This document shows positions 40,239-48,136 of a stretch of 54,514 bases of DNA, one piece after another. Origin of the DNA: Oscillospiraceae bacterium (GTDB taxonomy: Bacteria > Bacillota > Clostridia > Oscillospirales > Ruminococcaceae); assembly GCA_004555865.1 (NCBI GenBank), contig SFJO01000014.1, forward strand, positions 1-54,514, given 5' to 3'. Every line of letters begins with the position of its first letter. The stretch's first letter is position 1. The notes under the pieces were generated by a model. It did not search any database, was not told the DNA's origin, and saw only the letters and a list, made by a program, of their open reading frames with translations. Position numbers and translations under genes: made by a program.

Positions 40239-41000
40239 TCAGTCACCTCCCAGATAGGCCGCAATGACCTTGGGGTTATTGCGCACCGCATCGCCTGTGC
40301 CCTGTGCCAGCTCACGGCCGTAGTTCAGTACCGTGATGTACTCGCAGATGCCCATAACAAAGTTCATATCGTGCTCAATGAGCAGCACGGCAATGCCAAA
40401 GGTATCCCGCACAAACTTGATGGTGTTCATCAGCTCGGCCGTCTCATTGGGGTTCATGCCCGCGGCTGGCTCGTCCAGCAGCAGCAGCTTCGGATTGGTG
40501 GCCAGTGCCCGGGCAATCTCCAGCTTGCGCTGCTTGCCGTAGGGCAGGCTGGATGCCTTGAGTTTGGCTTCCTTGTCCAGATCAAAGATCTTCAGCAGCT
40601 TCATGGCCTGCTTGTTCATCTCACGCTCCTTCGTGTAGAAGGAGGGCAGACGAAGCACGCCGGTCCACATGGGATAGCGCACCTGGTTGTGCAGGCCCAC
40701 TTTTACGTTATCCAGCACGGTCAGGTCGTTGAACAAACGGATGTTCTGGAAGGTGCGGGCAATGCCGGCTTGGTTGATGGTGGCCGGCGGCAGGCCGGTG
40801 ATGTTCTTGCCGTCCAGGATGATGTCCCCTTCCGTGGGCTTGTACACACCGGTGAGCATATTGAACACGGTGGTTTTTCCCGCACCGTTGGGGCCGATCA
40901 GGCCATACAGCTGCCCTTTTTCAATTTTCAGGTCCAGCTGAGAGACCGCCTGCAGGCCGCCGAACGCAATGCCCAGGTTTGAAACTTCAAGCAGTGCCAT
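40239..41000 (-). CDS. livG: Branched-chain amino-acid ABC transporter ATP-binding protein LivG
   Basis: The 253-residue ATPase has Walker A LIGPNGAGKTTVFNMLTGVY, the LivG insertion QAGIARTFQNIRLFNDLTVL, signature LPYGKQRKLEIARAL (the YGxQR variant normal for LivG), and Walker B LLLLDEPAAGMNPNET. IEHDMNFVMGICEYITVLNYG is the H-loop. It lies three bases after livM and is followed directly by livF. Confidence 0.95.
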   Translation of the reverse strand: MALLEVSNLGIAFGGLQAVSQLDLKIEKGQLYGLIGPNGAGKTTVFNMLTGVYKPTEGDIILDGKNITGLPPATINQAGIARTFQNIRLFNDLTVLDNVKVGLHNQVRYPMWTGVLRLPSFYTKEREMNKQAMKLLKIFDLDKEAKLKASSLPYGKQRKLEIARALATNPKLLLLDEPAAGMNPNETAELMNTIKFVRDTFGIAVLLIEHDMNFVMGICEYITVLNYGRELAQGTGDAVRNNPKVIAAYLGGD

Positions 41001-41003
41001 GGC

Positions 41004-42068
41004 TTAGCCCTCCTTCCTTTCTTCGCCAAACGTTTTCCTCAGCTTTTCGGTCATCTGCTCGCGCCACTGAATCATGGCCGGGGCAGAGTTGAAGAGCATC
41101 ATCAGGATCAGCACAATGGCGTAGATGAGCATCCGGTAATCGTTCAGGCTGCGCAGCAGCTCCGGCAGCACGGTAAGCAGCGCCGCCGCGAGGATGGAAC
41201 CCAGCATATTGCCCATACCGCCCAGAACCACGAACACCAGAATCAGAATGGAGGTATTGAAGTCAAACTTGGTGGCAATGATGGCGTTCTGGGCCTGGCC
41301 GTACAGGGCGCCGCCCGCACCGGCAATGGCCGCGGAGATGACAAAGGCCATCAGCTTGTACTTGGTCACATTGATGCCCACGCTTTCCGCAGCAATGCGG
41401 TTGTCCCGCAGGGCCATAATGGCACGGCCGGCCCGGCTGTTCACCAGATTGAAGATCACAAACAGCGCAATGAGGATGAGGATGAAGCCGGCGGCAAACG
41501 TGGCCGTCTTTTTAATGCCGGGCACACCCATGGGGCCGCTGAGGATCATACGGCCGCCTTCGCCCAGTACAATGGTGTTGTTCAAAAAGCTGGCGTGCAG
41601 TCCATTCGCATCCATGCCGATGTACAGGTTGTTCACGATGGATTTGATGATCTCGCCGAAGGCCAGCGTAACAATGGCCAGATAGTCGCCGTTCAGGCGC
41701 AGAACGGGAATGCCGATGAGCACGCCCACGATGGCCGCCAGCACGGCGCCCACCAGAACGGCCACGGTCAGCCGCAGCGCGGAAGACGGCACGGAATCCT
41801 GCATGGCCGAGGCCGTGACGGCGCCCGCAAACGCGCCGACGCTCATAAAGCCCGCATGGCCCAGGCTCAGTTCGCCCAGAATGCCCACGGTCAGGTTCAG
41901 GGAGAGCGCCATCAGCACATAGGCACAGATGGGCACCAGCTGGCCCTTCATGGTGGAGGACAGCACCCCGGCGCTGCCCAGACACTGGAACAGCACGAAG
42001 GCCGCCACCACCACGGCATAGGTGATCACATTGGTGCGCAATGTTTTATTGGTACGCAAACTTCTCAT
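41004..42068 (-). CDS. livM: Branched-chain amino-acid ABC transporter permease LivM
   Basis: The 354-residue membrane protein contains about eight to ten hydrophobic helices, with the LivM signature LGHAGFMSVGAFAGAVTASA and the coupling region ALRDNRIAAESVGINVTKYK. The order livH-livM-livG-livF is canonical. It is slightly longer than LivH and carries the extended N-terminus usual for LivM. The start MRSLRTNKTLRTNV contains a short duplicated RTN motif. Confidence 0.94.
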   Translation of the reverse strand: MRSLRTNKTLRTNVITYAVVVAAFVLFQCLGSAGVLSSTMKGQLVPICAYVLMALSLNLTVGILGELSLGHAGFMSVGAFAGAVTASAMQDSVPSSALRLTVAVLVGAVLAAIVGVLIGIPVLRLNGDYLAIVTLAFGEIIKSIVNNLYIGMDANGLHASFLNNTIVLGEGGRMILSGPMGVPGIKKTATFAAGFILILIALFVIFNLVNSRAGRAIMALRDNRIAAESVGINVTKYKLMAFVISAAIAGAGGALYGQAQNAIIATKFDFNTSILILVFVVLGGMGNMLGSILAAALLTVLPELLRSLNDYRMLIYAIVLILMMLFNSAPAMIQWREQMTEKLRKTFGEERKEG

Positions 42069-42077
42069 AGTTCCACC

Positions 42078-42998
42078 TTACACTTTCTCGCGGATCTGCT
42101 TACCCAGCAGACCGGTGGGCCGCACCAGCAGCACAACAATCAGCACAGCGAACACAATGGCATCCGACAGCTGGGTGGAAATGTATGCCTTGGCAAAAAT
42201 CTCAATCACGCCCAGCAGAATGCCGCCCAGCAGTGCGCCGGGAATGGAACCGATGCCGCCGAACACCGCCGCAGTGAATGCCTTGATGCCGGGCATGGAG
42301 CCGGTGGTGGGCACCAGGGTAGGATACGCCGAGCACAGCAGCACACCCGCAATGGCGGCCAGTGCCGAGCCGATGGCAAAGGTGAGCGAGATGGTGGTGT
42401 TCACATTGATGCCCATCAGCTGCGCCGCGCCCTTATCCTCCGAGCAGGCCTGAATGGCCTGTCCCATCTTGGTGTGCTCAGTAAACCAGGTGAGCACCAG
42501 CATGATGACCACGCACACCGCAATGGTGATCAGGGTGGCATACGAAACGCTCAGCTGGCCGCCCGCAAACTGAATGCCGCTTTTCACGGTCTGGGTGCCG
42601 TCGGCGTTCTGCTGGGTGACCACCAGGAAGGACGGGAAGATCTTGGGGTTGGAAGTCCACAGCAGCTGGGCTGCGTTCTGCAAGAAGTAACTCACGCCGA
42701 TGGCGGTGATCAGCACGGCCAGCGAAGGCGCCGAACGCAGCGGTTTGTAAGCCAGCCGCTCGATCACCATGCCGAGCACGGTGCACACCACCATGGCCAG
42801 CAGAACGCCCACAATGGGAGGCAGCCCAAAGGTGGACACCGCAAAGAAGCAGATGTACGCGCCCACCATGATAATGTCGCCGTGGGCAAAGTTCAGCATT
42901 TTTGCAATGCCGTATACCATGGTATAGCCCAGGGCGATGATGGCGTACACACTGCCCAGGCTGATGCCGTTGATCAGGTGGTTCAGGAAGGTAAGCAC
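42078..42998 (-). CDS. livH: Branched-chain amino-acid ABC transporter permease LivH
   Basis: The 306-residue permease starts at GTG 42998: GAGGTG lies seven bases before it and the family begins LTFLNHLINGISLGSVYAII. The longer ATG frame upstream would add 23 hydrophilic residues and is rejected. MVYGIAKMLNFAHGDIIMVG is the LivH hallmark. A hydrophilic insert of about 30 residues (NPKIFPSFLVVTQQNADGTQ and on) extends one periplasmic-side loop. It follows the livJ gene after an intercistronic hairpin. Confidence 0.93.
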   Translation of the reverse strand: MLTFLNHLINGISLGSVYAIIALGYTMVYGIAKMLNFAHGDIIMVGAYICFFAVSTFGLPPIVGVLLAMVVCTVLGMVIERLAYKPLRSAPSLAVLITAIGVSYFLQNAAQLLWTSNPKIFPSFLVVTQQNADGTQTVKSGIQFAGGQLSVSYATLITIAVCVVIMLVLTWFTEHTKMGQAIQACSEDKGAAQLMGINVNTTISLTFAIGSALAAIAGVLLCSAYPTLVPTTGSMPGIKAFTAAVFGGIGSIPGALLGGILLGVIEIFAKAYISTQLSDAIVFAVLIVVLLVRPTGLLGKQIREKV

Positions 42999-43153
42999 AA
43001 ATACACACCTCAATTTCTGTCTGGGGCCCGAAGGCTCATTCCGGACGTTCCGCAACGGAACCCGCAAGGACCGGGATCCGCCCCTGTTTGTGATTTCCGC
43101 ACAAAGCCATGCGCTTTGGCGGGCCGATCGACCGTGAGGCCGGAATGCAAAAG

Positions 43154-43180
43154 AAGGGCTGCCGGAACCCGGCAGCCCTT
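43154..43180 (-). terminator. Intercistronic attenuator hairpin between livJ and livH
   Basis: AAGGGCTGCCGG (43154-43165) pairs perfectly with CCGGCAGCCCTT (43169-43180); on the minus strand it is followed by CTTTTGC. Such a partial terminator would keep the binding protein in excess over the membrane parts. A second copy of GGCAGCCCTT at 43201-43210 can compete for the same arm. Confidence 0.75.
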
Positions 43181-43200
43181 CGGGGCCTTGAATTCAATTC

Positions 43201-43210
43201 GGCAGCCCTT
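43201..43210. repeat. Second copy of a hairpin arm
   Basis: GGCAGCCCTT occurs at 43171-43180 and again at 43201-43210, 20 bases apart. Either copy can pair with the AAGGGCTGCC arm at 43154-43163. Confidence 0.7.
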
Positions 43211-43244
43211 GCAAACGCTGGGTAACGATGCAGTTGGCCGTGCC

Positions 43245-44474
43245 TTAGTCCATGCCGACGTAAGCGCCGTTCTCAATCACCATGCCCTTGGGGCTCTTGG
43301 TCACTTCGCCGCTCTCACTCCAGGTCATGCCCTCGCCGGTCAGGCCGTCAAACACGAAGTTGGGAGAGGTGAACTGCGCGATCAGGGCATCGCACATATC
43401 GCTGGCAGAGGCATCCGAAGCCACGCCGGACTCGGTCAGCGCCTGGTAGATGGCGTACACGCAGTCGTAAGCGTCCGCTGCAAACTGGTTGGGAGCCTCG
43501 CCGTACTTTTCGTTGTACTTGCTCACAAAGCTCTTGGTCTTTTCATCCTGAGCATCGGTGTTGAAGGGGGTCAGCAAAATGACGCCCTCAGCCAGGGACT
43601 TGTCGAAGCCGGCCAGGGTCAGAATGCCGTCCATGCCGTCCACGCCGAAGAACTTGGGCGCATAGCCGATGTTGTTGGCCTGGGTCAGAATCAGAGAGGC
43701 CGCATCGTAGTACATGGGCAGGAACAGCAGATCGGCGCCGCTGTTTTTGGCATCGTTGATCTGCACGGAGAAGTCGGTCTGGCTGTCCGAGGTGAAGGTG
43801 GTGGTGGAAACCACGTCCAGGCCCAGCTCCTGAGCCTTGTTCATGAAGCTGTTGTAAATGCCGGTGGAGTACACATCATCGTTCTTGTAGATGATGGCGA
43901 TCTTGGTGCCCAGGTTCTTCTCGCTGATGTACTGCGCAGAAGCGGTGCCCTGGTTGGGGTCCATGAAGCACATCTGGAAGGCATTGTCCTTCCGGGGCAC
44001 GTCGATGGTGCCGGTCAGGGGGTTGGCCACGCCGCCCAGAACGTCGGTGCTGGAAGCGGAGGGGGTCAGCAGGAAGATATGATCGCCGTTGCTCTCAGCA
44101 GAGGTGGCAACACAAGGGGTGGAAGTAACGGAACCCAGGAACACCTGCATCCCCCAGTCCTTCAGGGTGTTGTAGGCGTTGACGGCCTTCTCTGCATCGT
44201 GGGTGTCGTCCTCATACTTCAGGTCGAACTGCAGGCCGCCCAGAGCGTTGATCTCCTCAACGGCGATCTCCGCGCCGCGCTTGGCCGCGTTGCCGTAAAT
44301 GGCTGCGCCGCCGGTCAGGGGGCCGGTGCCGCCGATTTTGACGGCGCCCTCAGCAGCGGTACTGCTGGAAGCGTCGCTGGCTTCCGAAGAAGCCGCAGAA
44401 CTGCTGCTGCCGCCGCAGGCCACCATGCTGAACGCCATGGCCAGGGCAAGACCCATACAGATCACTTTTTTCAT
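43245..44474 (-). CDS. livJ: Branched-chain amino-acid ABC transporter substrate-binding lipoprotein LivJ/LivK
   Basis: The 409-residue protein starts MKKVICMGLALAMAFSMVAC, a lipoprotein signal with lipobox Cys at residue 20. A Ser/Ala/Glu-rich linker follows, then a periplasmic-binding-protein type I fold (VKIGGTGPLTGGAAIYGNAA; VFLGSVTSTPCVATS; GADLLFLPMYYDAASLIL). AAGGAGGAAAC precedes ATG 44474. It is first in the liv operon behind a strong promoter; ilvD in the same window makes branched-chain amino acids, so uptake and synthesis may be co-ordinated. Specificity within branched-chain or related amino acids is inferred. Confidence 0.94.
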   Translation of the reverse strand: MKKVICMGLALAMAFSMVACGGSSSSAASSEASDASSSTAAEGAVKIGGTGPLTGGAAIYGNAAKRGAEIAVEEINALGGLQFDLKYEDDTHDAEKAVNAYNTLKDWGMQVFLGSVTSTPCVATSAESNGDHIFLLTPSASSTDVLGGVANPLTGTIDVPRKDNAFQMCFMDPNQGTASAQYISEKNLGTKIAIIYKNDDVYSTGIYNSFMNKAQELGLDVVSTTTFTSDSQTDFSVQINDAKNSGADLLFLPMYYDAASLILTQANNIGYAPKFFGVDGMDGILTLAGFDKSLAEGVILLTPFNTDAQDEKTKSFVSKYNEKYGEAPNQFAADAYDCVYAIYQALTESGVASDASASDMCDALIAQFTSPNFVFDGLTGEGMTWSESGEVTKSPKGMVIENGAYVGMD

Positions 44475-44592
44475 TGTAGTTTCCTCCTTGATGGTTAAAC
44501 CGCATCTCCAAAGCGCTTCGGCCGATGCCGCCGTATGTTTGGCCCGGCCGCCCTCTTCTTCACGTCTTTTCTTTGGTGATGTGATGACTTTT

Positions 44593-44621
44593 ATTATACT
44601 GGTTTCCATTTCCTCCTGCAA
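44593..44621 (-). promoter_or_regulatory. Promoter of the liv operon
   Basis: TTGCAG (44621-44616) and a perfect TATAAT (44598-44593) on the minus strand have a 17-base spacer. A decoy GGAGGAAATGG falls inside the spacer. Confidence 0.75.
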
Positions 44622-44668
44622 TAGAATATTTCACCATAGATTTCTTTCAGTTTTACCCGTTTTCCGCC

Positions 44669-44703
44669 ACTATCCACAGAAATTTTTATATTTTTTGGAT
44701 AGT
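44669..44703. repeat. AT-rich inverted repeat in the livJ-xpt spacer
   Basis: ACTATCC (44669-44675) and GGATAGT (44697-44703) are perfect 7-base arms around an AT-rich centre, between the divergent livJ and xpt promoters. It could be an operator; no regulator can be named. Otherwise the 44475-44955 gap holds the two promoters and the xpt leader. Confidence 0.35.
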
Positions 44704-44825
44704 TGCGTCAAAATGTGTTTCTACGAAGTACACACTCGTTTCTCAAGCAATTTCACCCGCCCCGTTTCCCTGCAAAAGGCAGCCCCTCTCGCATCGCCCA
44801 AGACAAAATATTCTCCCCCACCGCA

Positions 44826-44854
44826 TTGCAAATGCAGGAAGATTCTGACATAAT
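44826..44854 (+). promoter_or_regulatory. Promoter of xpt
   Basis: TTGCAA (44826-44831) and CATAAT (44849-44854) are separated by 17 bases, giving a GC-rich leader of about 100 bases before xpt. Confidence 0.6.
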
Positions 44855-44955
44855 AGATTTGTATCATTTTGTGCTGCCGCAGCCTGGCAGTGAGGAGACG
44901 CCGCGCGGGCCTTTCCCTGCACGGTGTACCGGGCGGCGGTTGTTTTACCAATGTA

Positions 44956-45558
44956 ATGGGGGCGTTTGTTTTGAAACTTCTGGAAGATCGTATCCGCAAA
45001 GAAGGCCAGGTTCGGGCCGGCAATGTATTAAAGGTGGACTGCTTTTTGAACCACCAGCTGGATGTGCGCCTGCTGGACGCCATCGGCGCAGAATTTTACC
45101 GTCAATTCAAGGATGCCGGCATCAACAAGATCCTGACCATCGAGGCTTCCGGCATTGCCATTGCCTGCATGGCAGCCCGGTACTTTGATGTGCCCGTGGT
45201 GTTCGCCAAAAAGGCCAAGAGCAAGAACCTGGACGGCGATGTGTACACCTCCGTGGTGCACTCCTACACCTACGGCCGCGATTACAACATCACCCTGGCC
45301 CAGAAATTCCTCGGCCCTGAGGATCGGGTGCTGATTGTGGACGATTTTCTGGCCGTGGGCAAGGCGATGAGCGGCCTGCTGGATGTATGCCAGCAGGCTG
45401 GCGCTCAGGTGGGCGGCATCGGCATTGCCATTGAGAAGGGCTTCCAGTCCGGCGGCGCCGCCCTGCGGGCCGCAGGCTATCGGCTGTCCAGCCTGGCCAT
45501 TGTGGACGCTATGAATGAGGAAACCGGTGAGATCACGTTCCGTCCCCAGGAGGATTGA
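44956..45558 (+). CDS. xpt: Xanthine phosphoribosyltransferase
   Basis: Xpt salvages xanthine with PRPP to XMP. The protein, about 195-200 residues, has KLLEDRIRKEGQVRAGNVLK at its start and the PRPP-binding signature VLIVDDFLAVGKAMSGLL. EASGIAIACMAARYFDVPVV and FAKKAKSKNLDGDVYTS are further family blocks. The start is ambiguous. ATG 44956 gives a MGAFVLKLLEDR N-terminus with little ribosome site, while TTG 44971 gives the family-typical MKLLEDR and has GGGGG upstream. The leader has GC-rich hairpins but not the conserved core of a purine riboswitch. Confidence 0.93.
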   Translation: MGAFVLKLLEDRIRKEGQVRAGNVLKVDCFLNHQLDVRLLDAIGAEFYRQFKDAGINKILTIEASGIAIACMAARYFDVPVVFAKKAKSKNLDGDVYTSVVHSYTYGRDYNITLAQKFLGPEDRVLIVDDFLAVGKAMSGLLDVCQQAGAQVGGIGIAIEKGFQSGGAALRAAGYRLSSLAIVDAMNEETGEITFRPQED

Positions 45559-45589
45559 GCGGCAGTTTCCCGGCTTTGCGCACCGTATA

Positions 45590-45636
45590 AAAAGCAGAAG
45601 CGGCAGGTCCGAACGGATCTGCCGCTTCTGCTTTTG
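45590..45636. terminator. Bidirectional terminator between xpt and the ubiquitin-like operon
   Basis: GCAGAAGCGGCAG-TCCG pairs with CGGA-CTGCCGCTTCTGC, flanked by AAAA on the left and TTTTG on the right. It closes xpt from the left and the nine-gene operon from the right. Confidence 0.9.
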
Positions 45637-45769
45637 TTGATTCCGGTTAGGAACGCGCCGCCCTATCGTCTCGTCTGCAAGTCTGCCCAAGCGCGCCTTT
45701 CCGGCAGCGCCCTCTGCTCCCCATATTGCCATTAATGTCGTACCCATGCATCGCGGCCACGGTGAATGC

Positions 45770-46396
45770 TCAGGTGAACGGATTCTTCCCCTCGTCCAGC
45801 GGCTCCCGCAGGGCGTGAAGCACCGGCAGCGGATTCATCTTGTACAGCGCCAAACCCAGCCCAAGGGCCGCGCCGAATGTTCCCCCGCCCAAAAAGTCAT
45901 GGCCGGCCGCAAAGAACAGCCCTGCCGCCAGCAGGCAGCCGCCCATCCACATCAAATAGCGCAGGATGACCCGCCCTTTGGCCTCCCACGCCTCCCGCCT
46001 GCCGCGGTTCACCGCCCGGGCGTATTGCAGGGCCTGGCCGTCCAGCCCGCGCAGGCGTTCCAGGGTTTCCCAGCTTTTTCGGGCGGGCGCAATCATCAGG
46101 GGCCGCGGGGCCAAATTCTCAAAATTTTCCGTGGCCGCCTGCAACGTCAAACGATACAGGCGAACCTCGTCGGGCTGTTGGTCCATCAAGGGGGTCAGCA
46201 GCCCCACCGCCTCGTACCAGTTTCCGGCCCGCAGATGGCGCACCGCCCGATCAACGTCCTGGTCGAACCGGCGAAGCTGTTCTTCCTGTGCAGGGTCCGC
46301 CACCGGCCAACCACAGCAGTCGCACTCCCGCCGCATCCGGCTCCGGTTGTAATGGCAGGCAGGGCAGCCGCATTGCGGGCATCGCCAATCGCTCAT
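45770..46396 (-). CDS. Zinc-ribbon membrane protein, last gene of the ubiquitin-like operon
   Basis: A 208-residue protein. The N-terminus holds Cys pairs (WRCPQCGCPACHYNRSR, then CDCCGWP) fitting a zinc ribbon. A helical region follows with a TPR-like look (RAVRHLRAGNWYEAVGLLTP; LDGQALQYARAVNRGRREA). One or two C-terminal membrane helices (YLMWMGGCLLAAGLFFAAGH; FGAALGLGLALYKMNPL) complete it. It is 36 bases downstream of another membrane protein gene in the same operon. No enzyme motif. The zinc ribbon together with membrane anchoring suggests a cytosolic docking module at the membrane; that is inference. Confidence 0.75.
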   Translation of the reverse strand: MSDWRCPQCGCPACHYNRSRMRRECDCCGWPVADPAQEEQLRRFDQDVDRAVRHLRAGNWYEAVGLLTPLMDQQPDEVRLYRLTLQAATENFENLAPRPLMIAPARKSWETLERLRGLDGQALQYARAVNRGRREAWEAKGRVILRYLMWMGGCLLAAGLFFAAGHDFLGGGTFGAALGLGLALYKMNPLPVLHALREPLDEGKNPFT

Positions 46397-46432
46397 CCTG
46401 TCACCTTCTCTCTGTCATCCGGCTTTGTTCCG

Positions 46433-47020
46433 TCAGCGGCGGGGCGGCTTTGCGGGCAGCGGCGGCACCGGTTTGTTCCGGGGCGCCGGGTCGGCAGCCG
46501 GCGTGGGTTCAGGGCGGTACGGCGCACACGGCACCGGGGCAGGCGTCTCTGCCTGCTGGGCATATCCGCCGTCTGCGCATTCCGTCCGGTCATCCGTAAC
46601 AGCCTCCTCCGGCTCCATCCAATCCAGCGGCTGCACCGCAGGCAGTTCCCCGTGGGCGGTCGCAGCCGCCATCGGAACCAGCACCCCAAGAATGGCCAGC
46701 GTCATCGCCGCCAGGGCAAAGCCCGCCGTGCGCAGGCTGGCGTTCACCGCCAGAAGCACCGCTCCCACCAAAATGGTAAAGGCCTGGGCTGCCCCGGCCA
46801 ACGCCGCTGCCCCGGCGGCCCGGCGCAGGCCATACCGCCAGCACAGCAGGCAGGCATACAGCGGCAGCGCCAGGGTGAGCACGGTGCCCACCCCATGCAC
46901 CAGCCAGCTGGCCGCCGCCATGGCAGGGGCCAGCCAGAAATAAAACAGCTGCGGCAGCGCCATCAGGGCCAGCAGTGCGGGCAGTGCCATCCACCAAAAC
47001 CGATTCGTGTTCCGCTCCAT
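46433..47020 (-). CDS. Multi-pass membrane protein with Pro-rich tail in the ubiquitin-like operon
   Basis: The 195-residue protein has four hydrophobic segments (ALPALLALMALPQLFYFWLA; VGTVLTLALPLYACLLCW; FTILVGAVLLAVNAS; GFALAAMTLAILGVLVPMA). A Pro/Glu/Ala-rich cytosolic tail of about 70 residues follows, ending PPLPAKPPRR. Pro-rich tails also end the E2 and the RING-like protein of this operon. ATG 47020 follows AGGAGGAGAC; a longer frame upstream is rejected. No family recognised. The operon position suggests it builds the membrane platform with the SPFH protein. Confidence 0.75.
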   Translation of the reverse strand: MERNTNRFWWMALPALLALMALPQLFYFWLAPAMAAASWLVHGVGTVLTLALPLYACLLCWRYGLRRAAGAAALAGAAQAFTILVGAVLLAVNASLRTAGFALAAMTLAILGVLVPMAAATAHGELPAVQPLDWMEPEEAVTDDRTECADGGYAQQAETPAPVPCAPYRPEPTPAADPAPRNKPVPPLPAKPPRR

Positions 47021-47067
47021 GTTCCGTCTCCTCCTGTTCAGTTGTCGTGTAATTTCGTCAATCCGGT

Positions 47068-48117
47068 TCAGTTCGTTCCATGGTTCGTATGCAGCGGCTG
47101 ACCGCAGTGGGGGCAAACCGCCGCCTGCGGGCTGACGCTGCCGTGACAGCAGGGGCACTGCCGTAGCCGCCCCGGCAGCGGCGGCGTACCTGCCGGGCCG
47201 CCGGTTTGTGCCATCGAGCCCACCGTTTGCTGCAACGTAGGCCAGAGCTGGCTCAGCAGCAGCGCCTGCGCCAGAGGGGCGGTCATCCCGCCGCTTGCCT
47301 CACCGGCACTGCTGCCGTGGGCGGGCAGACCCGTCATGGCTTCTGCCAGCGTGCGCCGGTCTAGGTTTCCGCCCCAGATCCGTTCCAGATGGTCCTTCTC
47401 CAGGTCGGTCTGCGTGCGGCCCGCGGCCTCTTTGCTTTCCAGTTCGTGCAGGCGTGCCCAGCCTTCATCGGAAATGTTCACAGCCGTTACCGCAAACTGT
47501 TCCAGGCTCAGGCCATACTCCGCCAGTGCCTGGGCCAGCGGGCCGCGGGTCTCGGTGCCAATGGCCCCAAGGCTGCGGTTAAACTCCACAATGGTATGGC
47601 GGTTGAGCGCCACGGCCAGATTCTGCCGCAGCGGGGCCAGCATCAGCTGGCGCAGGCAGGGTTCCAGATCCTCATCAGAAAACACGGCCTGATAGGTGCC
47701 CACCATCGTTTCCAGCGTCCGCAGAGGGTCCGTAATGCGATAGGCCAGACTGCACGAGGCCAGCGCCTCCATGGTCAGGCGGTAGCGCCGCTCCTCAAAC
47801 GGGATCAGCCCGGTGCCCAGCTGCATGAATTTCGTTTTCTGGGTGGACACGAAGAACACGGTCACGCTCACCGGCGCTTCCCCGCCGGTCATCAAATTGC
47901 ACAGCCGCACGAAGAAGGGGTCCACCCCGGTCATCAGTTCATAGCGTCCGGGCCAGTATGGCCCGACCACCTGCCCATTGAGGGCGACAAAGGCCTGGGT
48001 TCCGGCCGGCACCAGCAGCACGCTGCCGTTTACCACCGTCCGCCCCGGGCCGCAAAGCTCCGGAATCACGCGAATCAGGCTGTTTCCGCCCGGATCACGA
48101 ATTACTCGCTGCAGCAT
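47068..48117 (-). CDS. SPFH-domain protein with C-terminal zinc ribbon
   Basis: The 349-residue protein resembles the bacterial SPFH (stomatin/prohibitin-like, band 7) proteins. An N-terminal NGSVLLVPAGTQAFVALNGQ and VVGPYWPGRYELMTG segment leads into the SPFH fold and a helical stretch (ISDEGWARLHELESKEAAGR). A Gly/Pro linker and a zinc ribbon CPCCHGSVSPQAAVCPHCG follow at the end. SPFH proteins form membrane-linked rings or scaffolds. There is no obvious membrane helix, so attachment would be peripheral or through the two membrane proteins encoded downstream. Part of the ubiquitin-like operon, 19 bases after the transglutaminase-fold gene. Confidence 0.82.
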   Translation of the reverse strand: MLQRVIRDPGGNSLIRVIPELCGPGRTVVNGSVLLVPAGTQAFVALNGQVVGPYWPGRYELMTGVDPFFVRLCNLMTGGEAPVSVTVFFVSTQKTKFMQLGTGLIPFEERRYRLTMEALASCSLAYRITDPLRTLETMVGTYQAVFSDEDLEPCLRQLMLAPLRQNLAVALNRHTIVEFNRSLGAIGTETRGPLAQALAEYGLSLEQFAVTAVNISDEGWARLHELESKEAAGRTQTDLEKDHLERIWGGNLDRRTLAEAMTGLPAHGSSAGEASGGMTAPLAQALLLSQLWPTLQQTVGSMAQTGGPAGTPPLPGRLRQCPCCHGSVSPQAAVCPHCGQPLHTNHGTN

Positions 48118-48136
48118 GGGTACACCTCCTGTTGAT

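Noticed and set aside
41595..44498. A 967-codon open frame on the plus strand opposite livM, livH and livJ
   Set aside because: Antisense shadow with His/Gly/Gln-rich low-complexity translation and no ribosome site.
44671..44679. DnaA-box-like TATCCACAG
   Set aside because: A single near match far from any origin gene; expected by chance.
44861..44955. Purine riboswitch upstream of xpt
   Set aside because: No matching conserved loop sequences or three-way junction seen.
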